Positions 25,479 to 28,113 of a stretch of DNA of 28,113 bases are shown here, one piece after another. This stretch comes from Alphaproteobacteria bacterium (lineage in GTDB: Bacteria > Pseudomonadota > Alphaproteobacteria > UBA8366): assembly GCA_029861675.1 (NCBI GenBank), contig JAOTYV010000021.1, positions 1 through 28,113 of the forward strand, written 5' to 3'. Position numbers and translations under genes: made by a program. The notes beneath the pieces were generated by a model, which did no database searches, was not told the DNA's origin, and saw nothing but the letters and a program-made list of their open reading frames with translations. How positions within the stretch are numbered: the stretch's first letter is position 1; each line of letters begins with the position of its first letter.

Positions 25479-26489
25479 TTAATGTCTTATGGCGAGGACC
25501 CATAGGGGTTTCCCCCCGACCGGGTATCGCGTTCGATGTTCCAGGCGGCCGCTGTCCTGATCGATCGCGAAACAGCCCAGGGTGCCGGCGCTCTCACCGG
25601 CGGCGTACAGGAAGTTTCCTTCTGGGTCCAATCCGAAAGCGCGCGGCGTTGCTTCCGCCGGGTGCTGGCTCGCCGCCGATAAATCACCGGTCGCTGGGTC
25701 GACCGCAAAACAAGCGATGCTGTCATGGCCGCGGTTCGAGACATAGAGAAAGGCCCCGCTCGGATGGATATGAATTTGTGCGCAGGAATTTTCGCCCACA
25801 AATCCGTCCGGAAGGGTGGAGTGGGTTCGACCTGGGCTGAGCGTGCCACGCGCCGCATCGAGGTGGTAGTGCGTCACGCTCGAGCCCTGTTCGTTGCTCA
25901 CATAAATCCAGTCGTGCCGGGGGTGAAAACAAAAATGCCGCGGTCCGACCTTTGGTTTCGGGACTATTTTTCGTGGTTTGTTGCGCGATAGCTGACCGGA
26001 ATCCGGGTCGAACCGGAACTGAAGAATTCGGTTCGACCTGCCGACAAGCGGCGCGAATGCGAATTGGTTCGTGGGGTCCGTTTGAATGGCATGGGCATAC
26101 CGCCGGGTGCGTATCCAGGATCGCGGTTTTTCGACGACACGACCGTCCGGGTCAATTGCATGGCTGGCTACAGCCCCGGCCCGGTAATAGGCCGATAGGA
26201 GATATCGTCCGCTCCGGTCGAGGCTCAGATAGCAGGGATCGGATTTCAATTTGGTAGTGCCGAGCGGCGTTATGCGCTCCATCGCCTCGTCAACGTGAAA
26301 GCTCGCGATCTCGCTGGTGGACCGCAGGCCGACATAAAGGAACTTTTTCGAGTGATCGAACAGGATCGGCCCCGGCGCTCCGCCGAGCGGAATGTCGCTG
26401 CGTTTGTCGAGACGGCCGGTCTTGGCGTCCCTGTCGAAAACAGCGATCTTGTTTTCGCCGTTGAGGGCCACGAGCACGAGATCTAACAT
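25479..26489 (-). CDS. Beta-propeller lactonase family protein (6-phosphogluconolactonase/YbhE-like)
   Basis: This is a 336-aa seven-bladed propeller protein of the lactonase family. Blades repeat about every 45 residues with patterns such as KFLYVGLRSTSEIASFHVD, DWIYVSNEQGSSVTHYHLD and AFLYVSNRGHDSIACFAVD. Relatives hydrolyse 6-phosphogluconolactone or muconolactone-type lactones in the cytoplasm. The start is ATG 26489 (MLDLVLVAL) because AAGGA lies seven bases upstream; a longer frame to 26528 adds an unlikely 13 residues. It has no signal peptide. It is divergent from a uronate dehydrogenase-like SDR, whose product would be a lactone, so the two may act in sequence. Confidence 0.8.
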   Translation of the reverse strand: MLDLVLVALNGENKIAVFDRDAKTGRLDKRSDIPLGGAPGPILFDHSKKFLYVGLRSTSEIASFHVDEAMERITPLGTTKLKSDPCYLSLDRSGRYLLSAYYRAGAVASHAIDPDGRVVEKPRSWIRTRRYAHAIQTDPTNQFAFAPLVGRSNRILQFRFDPDSGQLSRNKPRKIVPKPKVGPRHFCFHPRHDWIYVSNEQGSSVTHYHLDAARGTLSPGRTHSTLPDGFVGENSCAQIHIHPSGAFLYVSNRGHDSIACFAVDPATGDLSAASQHPAEATPRAFGLDPEGNFLYAAGESAGTLGCFAIDQDSGRLEHRTRYPVGGKPLWVLAIRH

Positions 26490-26671
26490 CGGCGCATCCT
26501 TAATTTCATTCTTATGAACGACTTCCAACCTGCTACAACCGATGTTATCGATCTGCCCTCGCGCCCGGAACGCATGTGCGACAGGGCGACGATAAGGTAA
26601 ACGCCTCGAAACCGTTCGTCATCCGGGCCAGTGTACCGCGGAACAATCATTTAAGTTCAGAGACACGCAGC
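26490..26671. other. Divergent promoter region of lactonase and SDR genes
   Basis: A 182-bp non-coding gap between two diverging genes. It should carry both promoters; no box could be fixed with confidence. Confidence 0.35.
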
Positions 26672-27496
26672 ATGACTATCGAAGAGCGACAGCGGCGAGT
26701 GGTAATTACCGGAGCCTCTGGCCGTCTCGGTAAGTTGCTGCAGGAGCATCTTGGGCGTTCGAACCGCTACGACCTCATCCTTATCGACCGGGCGGCGGAT
26801 GCGGAGCCCAGTGTGCATGGCGCCGATCTGTCGAAATTCTCGTCCGATTGGGGCGGGTTGTTCGAGGGGGCCGATGCGGTGGTCCATTTGGCCGGCGATC
26901 CGGGCCGGTCGCCGGCACCCTGGCCGCAGCTCGTCGCGGACAATGTGGAAGCCACGCAAAACGTCTACCATGCGGCGGCAATGAACGCGGTGCCGCGTGT
27001 TGTCTATGCCAGCACGCTGCAAACGATGGAGGGATACCGATTCAGCGGCGGCCCCATAGCGGGGGATGCGCCGGCGCGGCCCGTCGTGCCGTATGCGGCG
27101 ACGAAACTCATCGGCGAGTCGGTGGCCAAATATTTTTCCGAGGCGCATGGAATTTCATCGATATGTCTGCGCATTGGCAGCGTCCCGTCGACGCCGACCG
27201 AGACGGGCAAGGACTGGACCGCATGGCGTCATTCCAAATGGCTCAGCGCCGAAGACTTATGCGATGCATTCGAAAAAGCCATCCTCGCGGAGGATGTCCC
27301 CTTTGCGGCGCTGACGCTGGTCTCCAACAACGCCGGCATGCGCTGGGATCTGTCGGAGACCCGTCGAATTCTCGGCTACAGTCCACCGGAGGGTACGCGC
27401 TTGCCGTCATCGAGCGCGTTGTCCGGCGTCCGGTCGACATTGGGAATGTTCTATAAACGGTTCTTCGATCGCGCCTGGCGGCACTATTGGAATTGA
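26672..27496 (+). CDS. NAD-dependent epimerase/dehydratase family protein, uronate dehydrogenase-like
   Basis: This is a 274-aa extended/atypical SDR. The Rossmann motif GASGRLG gives G14, G17 and G20. The catalytic residues are probably S114 (VYAST), Y141 and K145 (YAATK). Segments such as LRIGSVPSTPTETG, SKWLSAEDLCDAFEKAI and SNNAGMRWDLSETRRILGY resemble uronate dehydrogenases, which oxidise D-galacturonate or D-glucuronate to the aldaro-lactone with NAD. The length fits that family (about 265-275 aa). The ATG at 26672 is chosen because the Rossmann strand begins ten residues later; the frame runs 32 codons further upstream. The ribosome binding site is weak. It may also be a nucleotide-sugar epimerase for the glycan locus. 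Confidence 0.75.
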   Translation: MTIEERQRRVVITGASGRLGKLLQEHLGRSNRYDLILIDRAADAEPSVHGADLSKFSSDWGGLFEGADAVVHLAGDPGRSPAPWPQLVADNVEATQNVYHAAAMNAVPRVVYASTLQTMEGYRFSGGPIAGDAPARPVVPYAATKLIGESVAKYFSEAHGISSICLRIGSVPSTPTETGKDWTAWRHSKWLSAEDLCDAFEKAILAEDVPFAALTLVSNNAGMRWDLSETRRILGYSPPEGTRLPSSSALSGVRSTLGMFYKRFFDRAWRHYWN

Positions 27497-27543
27497 TCGG
27501 CTGGAATTGACCGCCGATCCCGTGACTTTGGCCCGGCCGGTGA

Positions 27544-28113
27544 TCAGGCCCGGAGTTTTTCCAGTTCGGCAGCAACCTTCCGATAACGGGTGAACCTGTT
27601 TAAACCCGGCAATCGGCTGGCGCGCCACCACAGTCGCTCCATAAGGAAGGACAGCGGGCGGTAGGCGTAGAACAAGGGCAAGCTGGCGCGGGCAGTGGTG
27701 CCGTATGACCAACGAAGATAAATCGACGAGGGCAGGAGCAGAAAACGAATGAGTTCGCGCCGTGCGTCGGCGGTTCCAATTCTGCGGGACCACGCTTCGC
27801 GCAATGCCGAAAGGCCGATAATGGCGCCCGATAGGGCCGCTTCACGCCCGGGCCGGCGGGTTTGTTGTGCCGAGATCGAAAGCTGGGTGAACAGGAATTC
27901 GGGAATCGGCGCGTCGAGGGCGTCCGCCATATACCGCAGCATCGTCAGCATCGGAAGTTCCAGCCGGCCTTCCTGGGCGTACCGCTGGAGGGCGACCCAA
28001 TCCGAATCCTCCATCCTGTGGATCAGCAGCCAGGCATCGATCGCCCATCGCAGATTCCCGCGCGCCCGGTCGAGGAACGCGGCGGTGAGGACGTGCAGCA
28101 GGTTGTAGGTCGG
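27544..28113 (-). CDS. Nucleotidyltransferase family protein (NTP_transf_5-like), 5'-truncated
   Basis: The frame is open to the window edge, so the N-terminal part is missing; 189 residues remain. The visible part begins PTYNLLHVLTAAF, then RWAIDAWLLIHR and DWVALQRYAQEGRLELPMLTMLRYMADALDAPIPEF. This resembles the C-terminal half of uncharacterised nucleotidyltransferase-family proteins often found in capsule and exopolysaccharide loci. A methionine at 28014 could start a shorter protein, but coding character continues upstream without a break. The C-terminus is rich in Arg and aromatic residues. It converges with the SDR gene across a 47-bp gap. Confidence 0.65.
   Translation of the reverse strand, partial: PTYNLLHVLTAAFLDRARGNLRWAIDAWLLIHRMEDSDWVALQRYAQEGRLELPMLTMLRYMADALDAPIPEFLFTQLSISAQQTRRPGREAALSGAIIGLSALREAWSRRIGTADARRELIRFLLLPSSIYLRWSYGTTARASLPLFYAYRPLSFLMERLWWRASRLPGLNRFTRYRKVAAELEKLRA

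Overview
The window is about 28 kb of GC-rich DNA from what is most likely an alphaproteobacterium, perhaps Rhodospirillales-like. That guess rests on codon usage, gene families and dense GC-rich operons; no rRNA or other phylogenetic marker is present. I see no tRNA or rRNA genes, insertion sequences, CRISPR arrays or prophage genes. All complete genes look intact. Genes are cut at both ends of the window: a hydantoinase A gene on the left and a nucleotidyltransferase-family gene on the right.

Region 1 (1-6453, + strand) is a catabolic operon of two tandem hydantoinase/oxoprolinase subunit pairs, A-B-A-B. Two of its three junctions are 4-bp ATGA overlaps. Region 2 (6711-9442) has a phytanoyl-CoA dioxygenase-family enzyme divergently transcribed from an adenylate-forming enzyme that is followed directly by its own acyl carrier protein. 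This looks like a small carrier-protein pathway that activates and possibly hydroxylates an acid.

Region 3 (9452-13177) is regulatory. It has a PAS-PAS-receiver protein with no kinase domain, a small unknown protein, a LuxR-type regulator whose receiver has lost its phosphorylation residues, and another small unknown protein. The non-coding stretches between them are AT-rich or hairpin-rich.

Region 4 (13630-28113) looks like a cell-surface glycan or glycolipid locus. It encodes a polysaccharide flippase, a Tat-exported PhoD-like phosphatase, a small membrane protein, a GNAT-like acyltransferase, a second acyl carrier protein, an FkbH-type HAD-IIIC protein, a VOC-fold enzyme, a formyltransferase-like/GINT1-like fusion protein, an ATP-grasp ligase, a beta-propeller lactonase, a uronate-dehydrogenase-like SDR and a nucleotidyltransferase-family protein. 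The HAD-IIIC, ACP and GNAT genes form a compact operon that by family analogy may make and transfer a glyceryl-type acyl group from the ACP. The substrate is not visible from sequence.

The most unusual points are the two separate ACP systems 10 kb apart, the GINT1-like fusion with a low-GC central segment, and two neighbouring signalling proteins with non-canonical receiver domains.
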